The position numbers and the translations under genes were made by a program. The notes under the pieces were generated by a model, which saw nothing but the letters and a program-made list of their open reading frames with translations, searched no databases and had not been told where the DNA came from. A stretch of 39,414 bases of DNA from a virus, in the IMG/VR virus record IMGVR_UViG_3300037231_000123, positions 1-39,414 of that record. One strand, given 5' to 3'. This document shows positions 14,712 to 19,851 of the stretch, one piece after another; positions within the stretch are counted from its first letter, which is position 1, and each line of letters starts with the position of its first letter.

Positions 14712-14792
14712 ATGAACAGTAAACTAAAATTATTTATAGTCGGCCTAATCTGGTTAATCATAGTATTTTGTGTAGACTATTATTTACATTAA
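14712..14792 (+). CDS. Single-helix membrane micropeptide (26 aa)
   Basis: 26 residues, MNSKLKLFIVGLIWLIIVFC then VDYYLH: one transmembrane helix with a positive N-terminus. ATG 14712 has AAGGA upstream, and the csrA-like gene follows after ten bases. The function is unknown. Confidence 0.55.
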   Translation: MNSKLKLFIVGLIWLIIVFCVDYYLH

Positions 14793-14802
14793 AGGATGAA
14801 CC

Positions 14803-15021
14803 ATGCTAGTAATCACAAGGAATGTCGGCGAAGCTATCATCATAGATAATTGCATCAAAATAATGTATCTTGGAAAAGGCCATTATGATGAATGCAAGAT
14901 TGGCATTTACGCCCCCAGTGAAATGATTATCCATCGTGAAGAGATACAAAAGCGGATTAATCGGATTAATGCCGCTGCACAGAAAGAGATAACTATACTG
15001 AACATATTACAAAGCGTATAG
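14803..15021 (+). CDS. csrA: CsrA/RsmA-family RNA-binding protein
   Basis: 72 residues. The N-terminus MLVITRNVGEAIIIDN matches CsrA (ML-LTR-VGE---IGD), and APSEMIIHREEIQKRI matches APKEV-VHREEIYQRI. The two RNA-contact regions are kept: L2 to R6 in strand one and R45 in the HRE motif (R44 in host CsrA). The central loop is a few residues longer (GKGHYDECKIGIYAP). CsrA dimers bind GGA in RNA hairpin loops and usually block Shine-Dalgarno sites. It is the last gene of the early transcript, and its own SD region reads AAAGGATGAACC before ATG 14803, overlapping a CsrA-type target. Probably acts on host or phage mRNA soon after infection; this role is inferred. Confidence 0.88.
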   Translation: MLVITRNVGEAIIIDNCIKIMYLGKGHYDECKIGIYAPSEMIIHREEIQKRINRINAAAQKEITILNILQSV

Positions 15022-15199
15022 TTGCCAGGGAAGGCCCCTATTGGGCTCGTAGTCAAGTTTTAAATGCTAGCGCTACATAGCTATGCATAATAGCGTTAAC
15101 GCAACACAGCGCCCTTTAGCCTCCACTTTTGGACGTTATCTTGCGAAGGCAGTCACTAGGCACCAATTTTGGTCAGCGACTTCGACTGGTGCCTAGTTC
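15022..15199. other. Structured non-coding gap after csrA, with strong hairpin
   Basis: The gap between the csrA stop and the convergent gene end at 15200 has no ORF with a start site. It holds a GCCC/GGGC hairpin near 15035-15050, the 10-bp palindrome GCGTTAACGC (15093-15102), and a perfect 11-bp inverted repeat ACTAGGCACCA (15155-15165) / TGGTGCCTAGT (15187-15197) with a 21-base loop. Neither strand has a U-run after the large hairpin. It may be a bidirectional stop or part of a small RNA. No tRNA fold was found. Confidence 0.5.
15155..15197. terminator. 11-bp perfect hairpin between convergent operons
   Basis: Arms at 15155-15165 and 15187-15197 pair perfectly. The position between the convergent csrA and 15200-15433 genes suits a bidirectional terminator or 3' end stabiliser, though no T-run follows. 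Confidence 0.5.
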
Positions 15200-15433
15200 C
15201 TAATTCCCACCCAATAAACCTCTAAGCCAAATATTAGCACATCGACGCCCAACGTTCTGCGCCTGCACTTCGTTCTCAAATCCCTGCATCTCAGCTACCC
15301 AAACGCCAATATAACGCCTCAAAACGTCTGTGCGTTCGTTTAATGGCACTTTAAGCACGTATTTTCGCAAGTATGTTATATCCTCTTGCAATAATAAGCA
15401 TCCTGATTGAGTTGCATAGTCAGTGAATTTCAT
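15200..15433 (-). CDS. Hypothetical protein, last gene of the cro operon (77 aa)
   Basis: 77 residues from ATG 15433 (MKFTDYATQSGCLLLQEDI), overlapping the stop of the gene before it by 14 bases. It is helical and basic, with NERTDVLRRYIGVWVAEMQ and NVGRRCANIWLRGLL. Position after the initiator suggests a replication accessory role, but no family was recognised. A start at 15448 is possible, but the AAGGA there abuts it with no spacing. Confidence 0.6.
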   Translation of the reverse strand: MKFTDYATQSGCLLLQEDITYLRKYVLKVPLNERTDVLRRYIGVWVAEMQGFENEVQAQNVGRRCANIWLRGLLGGN

Positions 15434-15926
15434 GAGTACCAGAAACATTCCTTAAAGGTTTGCGACAATCGTCATCATCATTTTTTGTAAATTTAAGATC
15501 ACTTCCTGACATAAGAACATTATCCTTATCAAACAAAGAACGATAATAAATATTTTTATCATCGCAAAACAACCTGAAATGTTCTCCCCCCACATACATT
15601 TTATTGCCATTATTGTTTAAAGCACAAAGTTCCCAGATAACATTATCGCCTTTTGGATGACCTAAAACGATCAATTTAACGGAATCATGTTTAATAATAG
15701 AAAATGCTTTTTCCATGGGAATATCCTCAAGCGTAACAAATGACAATTCATCCCCATGAACAGAACCAGGGTAATTTAAACCCGTGATAAGCATGCAAAA
15801 CTCCGTCCAATCATCGGGCGCTCTTATAATTTCATCAAGCTCAATTATTAATGTAAAACCGTCGTCCTTTATTTCGGGCTTTATCTTTGAAAATTCTTCT
15901 ACTAAAAATTGTTGTTTATTGTTCAT
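15420..15926 (-). CDS. Hypothetical protein (168 aa)
   Basis: 168 residues from ATG 15926 (MNNKQQFLVEEFSKIKPEI), with AGAAGAG about seven bases upstream; an upstream ATG at 15962 has no site. It appears alpha/beta, with DDGFTLIIELDEIIRAPDDW, KLIVLGHPKGDN and an acidic patch KNDDDDC near the end. It follows the initiator gene. No family recognised. Confidence 0.6.
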   Translation of the reverse strand: MNNKQQFLVEEFSKIKPEIKDDGFTLIIELDEIIRAPDDWTEFCMLITGLNYPGSVHGDELSFVTLEDIPMEKAFSIIKHDSVKLIVLGHPKGDNVIWELCALNNNGNKMYVGGEHFRLFCDDKNIYYRSLFDKDNVLMSGSDLKFTKNDDDDCRKPLRNVSGTHEIH

Positions 15927-15962
15927 CTTAAAACTCTTCTGCGTGATTATTAAGTATATCAA

Positions 15963-17060
15963 TTAATTGGCCCTTAATTCTTCCGGCAACATCATACGTT
16001 TAAATGATTTTGATTTTTTTGGTTTCTCAATATCTTTTTGAATTTGTTTTTTAATGCGTAATAATCGTTCCTCTTCCTTTTGTTTGTTTTCTTTATAATT
16101 TTTATCCCCGGTCAATCTGGTTAAAATATTATTAAGACATTTTGGTGATGAAATTGAGCCCACTATATTTTTGGGAGCTGAGGAATTACGCATTTTCTCC
16201 TCAATAGCTTTCTGTTTTGCATCACCGATCTTTCTATTCTTTTCTCGTCGCCTGGATTTAATCCATTCTTCGTCACCTTCGAATCTTCCCGATTCTACAA
16301 GACTCTTAATGCCCGCGCGTCTTCGGTTGAGGATCATATCTCCCCTATTGCGAATGAGCCAATATGATGCAGCCAAGAAATCTTCTAGTCCTAAAATGTC
16401 ATTGGTTACGAACGGATGAGCTGCATAGATGTCTGTTAGATAATCGGTACTAGATGCCTCGTCCCTGGTTAGCTGGGGTTTACCTTGGGGTTGGGGTTTA
16501 GGGTTTGAAAAATCATTAGTTACTACTACAAGTTCAGGGTGATTTTTTGAATCTTGGAGGACAGGTTGTGTAGTAGTAGTATTTCTTTTTATTTCTTTCT
16601 TATTTATGTCCGTCAGATTTGACGGGGGGGTACCGTCAGATTTGACGGGGGGTACCGTCAGATTTGACGGGGGGTATGATTCATTATTATTCAGGACCGT
16701 CAGATTTGACGGTGTAGTCGTATGATACAACAGGTTGTTATTTATTTGTTCATGCATCCAAGGATGATCATAGAACTCAAAATGATTAAGCCCTCCAGCC
16801 TGCGGATGGAAAGTACCTATTAATCCTGAATCTTTTAATTCTTTGATGTATCTCTCTATTGCGCTAATTGAAGTGCCGATTTCTAGACTAAGTTGAGGGC
16901 ATGATCTAAATACTTTTCCATGTGCATTACTCCATTGGGCAAGTCGTCCATAAAGAATCTTTGCGCCATGTGAAAGTAACTTAATAGGGATTTGACTAAG
17001 CCAACATGAAATATAAAGAGCGGGAGAATTAGATTTAGGGTTGTATAATTTTTGTGACAT
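15963..17060 (-). CDS. Replication initiator, lambda O-like, with internal origin
   Basis: 365 residues. The first 95 hold a winged helix-turn-helix of the O/phage-replication type (AKILYGRLAQWSNAHGKVF, then QLSLEIGTSISAIERYIKELKDSGLI). Residues about 115-155 are a Pro/Thr/Asn-rich linker with PSNLT repeats. The C-terminus is a basic helical region (KNRKIGDAKQKAIEEKMRN, KKQIQKDIEKPKKSKSFKRM) that could recruit a helicase loader. Four copies of CCGTCAGATTTGACGG in the linker DNA form an origin inside the gene, as in lambda O. ATG 17060 has AAGGA seven bases upstream. It lies downstream of a Cro-like gene, also as in lambda. Confidence 0.8.
   Translation of the reverse strand: MSQKLYNPKSNSPALYISCWLSQIPIKLLSHGAKILYGRLAQWSNAHGKVFRSCPQLSLEIGTSISAIERYIKELKDSGLIGTFHPQAGGLNHFEFYDHPWMHEQINNNLLYHTTTPSNLTVLNNNESYPPSNLTVPPVKSDGTPPSNLTDINKKEIKRNTTTTQPVLQDSKNHPELVVVTNDFSNPKPQPQGKPQLTRDEASSTDYLTDIYAAHPFVTNDILGLEDFLAASYWLIRNRGDMILNRRRAGIKSLVESGRFEGDEEWIKSRRREKNRKIGDAKQKAIEEKMRNSSAPKNIVGSISSPKCLNNILTRLTGDKNYKENKQKEEERLLRIKKQIQKDIEKPKKSKSFKRMMLPEELRAN
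16610..16712. repeat. Four palindromic iterons: putative replication origin
   Basis: CCGTCAGATTTGACGG occurs at 16610-16625, 16633-16648, 16655-16670 and 16697-16712 with no mismatches. Each copy is an inverted repeat (CCGTCA/TGACGG around GATT). Start-to-start distances are 23, 22 and 42 bases, close to two, two and four helical turns. The left three are separated by G6-G7 tracts and TA. AT-rich DNA lies to the left (16565-16609) as a possible unwinding site. Copies 1, 3 and 4 encode PSNLT, while copy 2 is read in another frame as VKSDG. Confidence 0.82.
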
Positions 17061-17072
17061 GATAAAATCCTT

Positions 17073-17115
17073 ATCGTTAGTAAAGCTTAATATTAGTAAT
17101 ACAAATCGTTAGTAA
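17073..17115. repeat. Three 11-bp repeats with 16-bp period upstream of the initiator
   Basis: ATCGTTAGTAA at 17073-17083 and 17105-17115, and the related AATATTAGTAA at 17089-17099, are spaced exactly 16 bases apart. They sit between the initiator ATG/SD (17060-17072) and the conserved motif at 17146. A regulator-binding array or second set of initiator sites is possible. Confidence 0.6.
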
Positions 17116-17145
17116 TGCTTTTCGTTTCTTTTCTAACCGTCGTAC

Positions 17146-17169
17146 AGGTTGTACCTCACCATGCTAGAA
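17146..17169. repeat. Duplicated regulatory motif, copy A
   Basis: AGGTTGTA, CC, TCACCATGC, then TAGAA. The same blocks AGGTTGTA-TCACCATGC-xxGAA recur at 17918-17940 with a two-base gap. In both places a strong hairpin follows on the plus-strand side and a leftward gene start lies on the other side, so the pair looks like a duplicated RNA or operator element. Confidence 0.6.
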
Positions 17170-17178
17170 CATGATGTG

Positions 17179-17205
17179 TGAGGGCGGGATTGCCCTCATT
17201 TTTTT
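17179..17205 (+). terminator. Rightward intrinsic terminator opposing the cro operon
   Basis: A 7-bp stem TGAGGGC/GCCCTCA with loop GGGATT, followed by seven T on the plus strand, is a typical intrinsic terminator for rightward transcription. All nearby genes run leftward, so it would end an antisense transcript that starts near the initiator gene. Read leftward, the A-run precedes the stem and no U-run follows. Confidence 0.75.
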
Positions 17206-17434
17206 ATTTCAATTTTTCATAATAAATCTCTAGAATAGTTTGAATACTTTCATAAGCCATTTCAATTTCAGTTAAATCTTTAGCTATTATTCCATTATGA
17301 ACTACACCAGCATAATTATGTAATTCTTCAATGCATTGGGATGAACTTGCAGAGTTTAATTTTTCTCTCAGGCGCTTTTCATTGCTCCTCATAAAAGCAG
17401 AATATATGAAGGGATCTTCTAATTTACTTTTCAT
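17204..17434 (-). CDS. Hypothetical helical protein (76 aa)
   Basis: 76 residues, helical (RSNEKRLREKLNSASSSQCIEELHNYAG, then EMAYESIQTILEIYYEKLK). ATG 17434 has AAGGA and overlaps the preceding stop (TAATG), so it is coupled to the gene before it. Its stop sits against the rightward terminator. No family recognised. Confidence 0.6.
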   Translation of the reverse strand: MKSKLEDPFIYSAFMRSNEKRLREKLNSASSSQCIEELHNYAGVVHNGIIAKDLTEIEMAYESIQTILEIYYEKLK

Positions 17435-17811
17435 TATTTTCCTTTTTTATAAATAACAATAACTGATTTCTGAGACTCTGGGCTCATAGCATTGGCTTTT
17501 ATAGATGCTTGTTTATCATATTCTTGATCAGCTAATTCTTCCGGTGTAGGCTCAACCTTTATTGGCTCAACCTTTACGAGTTCTAAGTTAATGGATTCTT
17601 TTTTATTTATCTGATTCTGTGCTAAGGCCCTGCAAAACCAGACACATGCCTCTTGCATACGATAAATAGCTTGTTGTTTTTCTTCGCTGCTAGGACATTT
17701 CCTGCTCATATTTTCACAGAATCTTTCAAAACTTAGCTGAATGAAATGAATGTTTTTTGCGGATTTTTTGTTGATATCTAATTTTTGAAACAGTATCTTT
17801 TGTTCTTTCAT
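17434..17811 (-). CDS. Possible Acb2/Tad1-like (DUF7681-type) protein (125 aa)
   Basis: 125 residues from ATG 17811 (MKEQKILFQKLDINKKSAK). An upstream start at 17856 exists but has no site. Residues about 25-65, FERFCENMSRKCPSSEEKQQAIYRMQEACVWFCRALAQN in outline, follow the pattern CP-S-EK--A---L-EA--W---AIA-N of short phage proteins related to Acb2, which sequester cyclic nucleotides of CBASS and Thoeris defence. The rest is a Glu/Lys/Pro-rich tail with a repeated VKVEPIKVEPTPEE. The match is from pattern memory, so the function is tentative. Confidence 0.45.
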   Translation of the reverse strand: MKEQKILFQKLDINKKSAKNIHFIQLSFERFCENMSRKCPSSEEKQQAIYRMQEACVWFCRALAQNQINKKESINLELVKVEPIKVEPTPEELADQEYDKQASIKANAMSPESQKSVIVIYKKGK

Positions 17812-17867
17812 CTTTATTCCAATAAAATTTATATGATAAGAATTCATCGAACACATCGAATTATTTA

Positions 17868-17903
17868 TTATTTGGTTTTTATTTGTGATAATATAATAAA
17901 CAT
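17868..17903 (-). CDS. Possible 11-aa leader peptide
   Basis: ATG 17903 opens MFIILSQIKTK and a stop. It is preceded by a very strong AAGGAGGT six bases upstream, better than the SD of the following gene. The SD lies inside a small inverted repeat AACCT/AGGTT that could hide it. It may be a leader or uORF controlling the 17434-17811 gene, or a spurious site. Confidence 0.35.
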   Translation of the reverse strand: MFIILSQIKTK

Positions 17904-17917
17904 ATAACCTCCTTTTT

Positions 17918-17940
17918 AGGTTGTATCACCATGCAGGAAT
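17918..17940. repeat. Duplicated regulatory motif, copy B
   Basis: AGGTTGTATCACCATGC followed by AGGAAT. It matches copy A at 17146-17169 apart from a two-base gap and the bases before GAA. It lies immediately above the leader peptide SD on the leftward strand. Confidence 0.6.
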
Positions 17941-17947
17941 GCAAGAT

Positions 17948-17977
17948 GGCCTGTTGATGCTATAACATCTTCAGGCC
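17948..17977. other. Two-tier hairpin next to motif copy B
   Basis: GGCCTG (17948-17953) pairs with CAGGCC (17972-17977). Inside, TT/TT mismatches separate a second GATG/CATC stem with loop CTATAA. No U-run follows, so an RNA regulatory fold is more likely than a terminator. No gene was seen in 17904-18007 apart from this. Confidence 0.55.
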
Positions 17978-18007
17978 AATCACTTTACTAGAAAAATCAA
18001 TGCTTTA

Positions 18008-18157
18008 CTATACAGACCCCCTAAGTTTCAACTTGCCTTCGTACAACTCGGCAATTTCCTCAGAAAGCTTAAGGATTAACGTATCATCTATAATGTTTCC
18101 CTTGGACCAATTGAGGGAAACCCTGATTATGGATTTTAATAATTCTAGATCAGTCAT
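18008..18157 (-). CDS. Small helical protein (49 aa)
   Basis: 49 residues from ATG 18157 (MTDLELLKSIIRVSLNWSKG), which overlaps the stop of the previous gene. The longer reading from 18235 would lie deep inside that gene. One or two amphipathic helices (LILKLSEEIAELYEGKLKL). It occupies the place of cII in lambda-like operons but is too short for a clear helix-turn-helix, so no function is given. Confidence 0.55.
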   Translation of the reverse strand: MTDLELLKSIIRVSLNWSKGNIIDDTLILKLSEEIAELYEGKLKLRGSV

Positions 18158-18398
18158 CGTCCGACGCCTCCAAAACATCCAACAATCTCTCCCAAGCTTC
18201 TTTATCCATTTGATGTCCATAGTTATTCGTTTCAATGGCGTGATGAATATCCCGTATCATGACCTCTCGTGAACTCACAGTTAATTCTTGTCGGTTGGCG
18301 ATAATAATATCTGAGACATCCTCTGTAATGTAGGTTTTGCGCCCTATAGCATAGCGTAGGGCGCACATCATAAGGGTATTGAGGTTAAGGCGGTTCAT
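18150..18398 (-). CDS. Conserved-type phage protein after cro (82 aa)
   Basis: 82 residues. CALRYAIGRKTYITEDVSDII followed by REVMIRDIHHAIETNN and MDKEAWERLLDVLE is a pattern often seen in phage proteins of unknown function (ALRYALGR-TY----V---L, then I--EI-EAL, then D--EW--LL). ATG 18398 shares ATGA with the Cro-like stop. Confidence 0.65.
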   Translation of the reverse strand: MNRLNLNTLMMCALRYAIGRKTYITEDVSDIIIANRQELTVSSREVMIRDIHHAIETNNYGHQMDKEAWERLLDVLEASDDD

Positions 18399-18586
18399 GA
18401 TTCATCCCCTAAATGCGCCAAACTCGCTAGCAACTTACCACTTGTCATCTGCTCCAGCTTAATCTGCGTCTTAATGGGTATAAATCCCTTCTGCGACCAG
18501 TTCAAATAACATGAATGATGCATTCCTGTCTGCTTATGAAATGCATAACATGTACCGAAATGTTCTTTAACGTCTTCAATTAACAT
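18395..18586 (-). CDS. Cro-like repressor
   Basis: 63 residues. The helix-turn-helix runs from EDVKEHFGTCYAFHKQTGMHHSCYLNWSQKG, with PIKTQIKLEQMTSGKLLASL after it. This matches the Cro group of P22/Sf6-like phages (DV--HFGT---A----GIS---VS-W----IP-----LE--T-GKL). ATG 18586 follows a strong GGAGG. It is the first gene of the leftward operon, under a near-consensus promoter at 18604-18631 that overlaps a divergent promoter. It probably represses one or both. No CI gene faces it. Confidence 0.8.
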   Translation of the reverse strand: MLIEDVKEHFGTCYAFHKQTGMHHSCYLNWSQKGFIPIKTQIKLEQMTSGKLLASLAHLGDES

Positions 18587-18603
18587 TATTTACCTCCATG
18601 GTC

Positions 18604-18631
18604 ATTATAAAGTATAGACATGACAAGTCAA
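18604..18631 (-). promoter_or_regulatory. Leftward sigma70 promoter for the cro operon
   Basis: On the minus strand TTGACT (18631-18626), a 16-base spacer and a perfect TATAAT (18609-18604). It drives the Cro-like gene at 18586. Its -35 overlaps the -35/spacer of the divergent promoter. Confidence 0.8.
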
Positions 18632-18643
18632 TTAGCTTATTAT
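18615..18643 (+). promoter_or_regulatory. Rightward sigma70 promoter for the recombination operon
   Basis: TAGACA (18615-18620), a 17-base spacer, TATTAT (18638-18643). It overlaps the leftward promoter, so the two must compete or be switched by a shared factor. Transcription would start near 18650, after the upstream in-frame ATG at 18620. Confidence 0.7.
18618..18628. promoter_or_regulatory. Quasi-palindromic operator candidate
   Basis: ACATGACAAGT reads as AC-W-TG-W-CA-W-GT, symmetric apart from three A/T positions. It covers the -35 regions of both divergent promoters, so a dimeric repressor such as the Cro-like protein bound here would block both. Confidence 0.5.
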
Positions 18644-18685
18644 GGTTGTTCGGCAATGAGCCGATGGACAACTGAGGAAGATGTA

Positions 18686-19201
18686 ATGAATGATAACTTT
18701 ATAAAAGCAGTTCAAGAAATGACAGATAATATTGTGATCCCAGAGTTGTGTGGTTTTGATATACCTGTTAGCCAGGATGATTTAGCTGAGGAGTATTTAG
18801 CCGAACTTCAAAAGATTAGTTATTGTATAGCGGATTTGAACAAAACCAAAGTAGAGCTTGAGAAACGTGTTAGCGCCTTGTTAGAGCATGGCGATAGCGG
18901 TCAAGCGACATATTATAAAGGTCGTTTCAAAGTCACTATTAACGGTGGTTATAACTATAACTTAAATAAAGAAGAATATGAAATCATTAAGGATCATATT
19001 CCTGCATGTTTCGATCCTGTACGCAAACGTATGGCTTATGATTTAAATAAAAGCGTATTAAGGGACATTGATAATTTTGGTGATGAAGCTGTTAAGGCGT
19101 TGATATTTGGAAGAGTGGTTGATAATGAGCTTGTAGGTGGCATGATTACGTCTTCACCAAAGAAAGTTAGTGTTAAGATTTCGCCGCGAGGTGGGAAATG
19201 A
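18686..19201 (+). CDS. Hypothetical protein, first of the recombination operon (171 aa)
   Basis: 171 residues from ATG 18686 (MNDNFIKAVQEMTDN), with GAGGAAG eight bases upstream. Earlier in-frame ATGs (18620, 18656) lie in the promoter or have no site. A central coiled coil (EELKISYC-like segment to NKTKVELEKRVSALLEHG) precedes a beta-rich part (YYKGRFKVTINGGYNYNLNK). It ends by overlapping the Sak4-like gene. Similar proteins often precede phage recombinases. No function assigned. Confidence 0.6.
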   Translation: MNDNFIKAVQEMTDNIVIPELCGFDIPVSQDDLAEEYLAELQKISYCIADLNKTKVELEKRVSALLEHGDSGQATYYKGRFKVTINGGYNYNLNKEEYEIIKDHIPACFDPVRKRMAYDLNKSVLRDIDNFGDEAVKALIFGRVVDNELVGGMITSSPKKVSVKISPRGGK

Positions 19202-19851
19202 GTTATACAACATTGATTATAGGTGAATCAGGAAGTGGCAAATCAACTAGTTTACGCAATCTAGATCCAAAAACTACATATATTATCAATATTCTTGGAA
19301 AGCCTTTACCATTTAGGCGGTTCCAAGAGAAGTACAGCACTACAAATAAAAATTATTATGTAAGCGATGATTATAATAATTTATTGAGATGTATTGAAGG
19401 AGTGAATAATAAAAGACCTGATATTACGACGCTTATTATTGATGATTTTCAGTACCTTTTAGCTAATGAATTTATGAGGCGTTCTAGCGAGAAAGGTTAT
19501 GAACGGTTTACTGATATTGGTAAGCATGCTTGGGATGTTATCAAGAGTTTAACGGAAACTAGAAATGATTTGTTTTGTTTTGTGCTTTCTCATAGTGACC
19601 AAGATAATAATGGACGAATGAAGTGTAAAACTATTGGTAAGATGTTGGATGATAAAATAACTCTGGAAGGTATGTTTACGACTGTATTTCATTGTCTAGT
19701 TATTGAAGGAGAATATAAATTTCTAAATCAACATGATGGCATTCATTTGGCTAAGAGTCCTATGGGAATGTTCGATGAAAAATATATTGAGAATGATTTG
19801 AAGATGGTTATTGAGTATATGAATGATTATTTTAATGGAGAAGATGAATGA
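19198..19851 (+). CDS. Sak4-like RecA-fold ATPase (recombinase)
   Basis: 217 residues. Walker A GESGSGKSTSL (residues 9-19), Walker B TTLIIDDFQY (about 77-86) and a sensor-like FVLSHSDQD. This is the plan of phage AAA_24/Sak4 nucleotide-binding proteins: a minimal RecA/Rad51 core without N- or C-terminal DNA domains. Sak4 proteins anneal single strands and need SSB, and an SSB-like gene lies 1.2 kb downstream in the same operon, which supports the call. Overlaps neighbours by four bases on each side. Confidence 0.75.
   Translation: MSYTTLIIGESGSGKSTSLRNLDPKTTYIINILGKPLPFRRFQEKYSTTNKNYYVSDDYNNLLRCIEGVNNKRPDITTLIIDDFQYLLANEFMRRSSEKGYERFTDIGKHAWDVIKSLTETRNDLFCFVLSHSDQDNNGRMKCKTIGKMLDDKITLEGMFTTVFHCLVIEGEYKFLNQHDGIHLAKSPMGMFDEKYIENDLKMVIEYMNDYFNGEDE

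Noticed and set aside
15022-15199. tRNA gene
   Set aside because: No acceptor stem with a T-loop GTTC consensus at the right distance was found on either strand.
16610-16712. CRISPR array
   Set aside because: Only four 16-bp repeats with 6-26-base gaps, inside a coding gene, with spacers that are mostly repeats themselves. Iterons explain it better.
18620-18685. N-terminal extension of the first recombination-operon gene
   Set aside because: ATG 18620 lies inside the -35 element, and ATG 18656 has no SD. ATG 18686 follows GAGGAAG.
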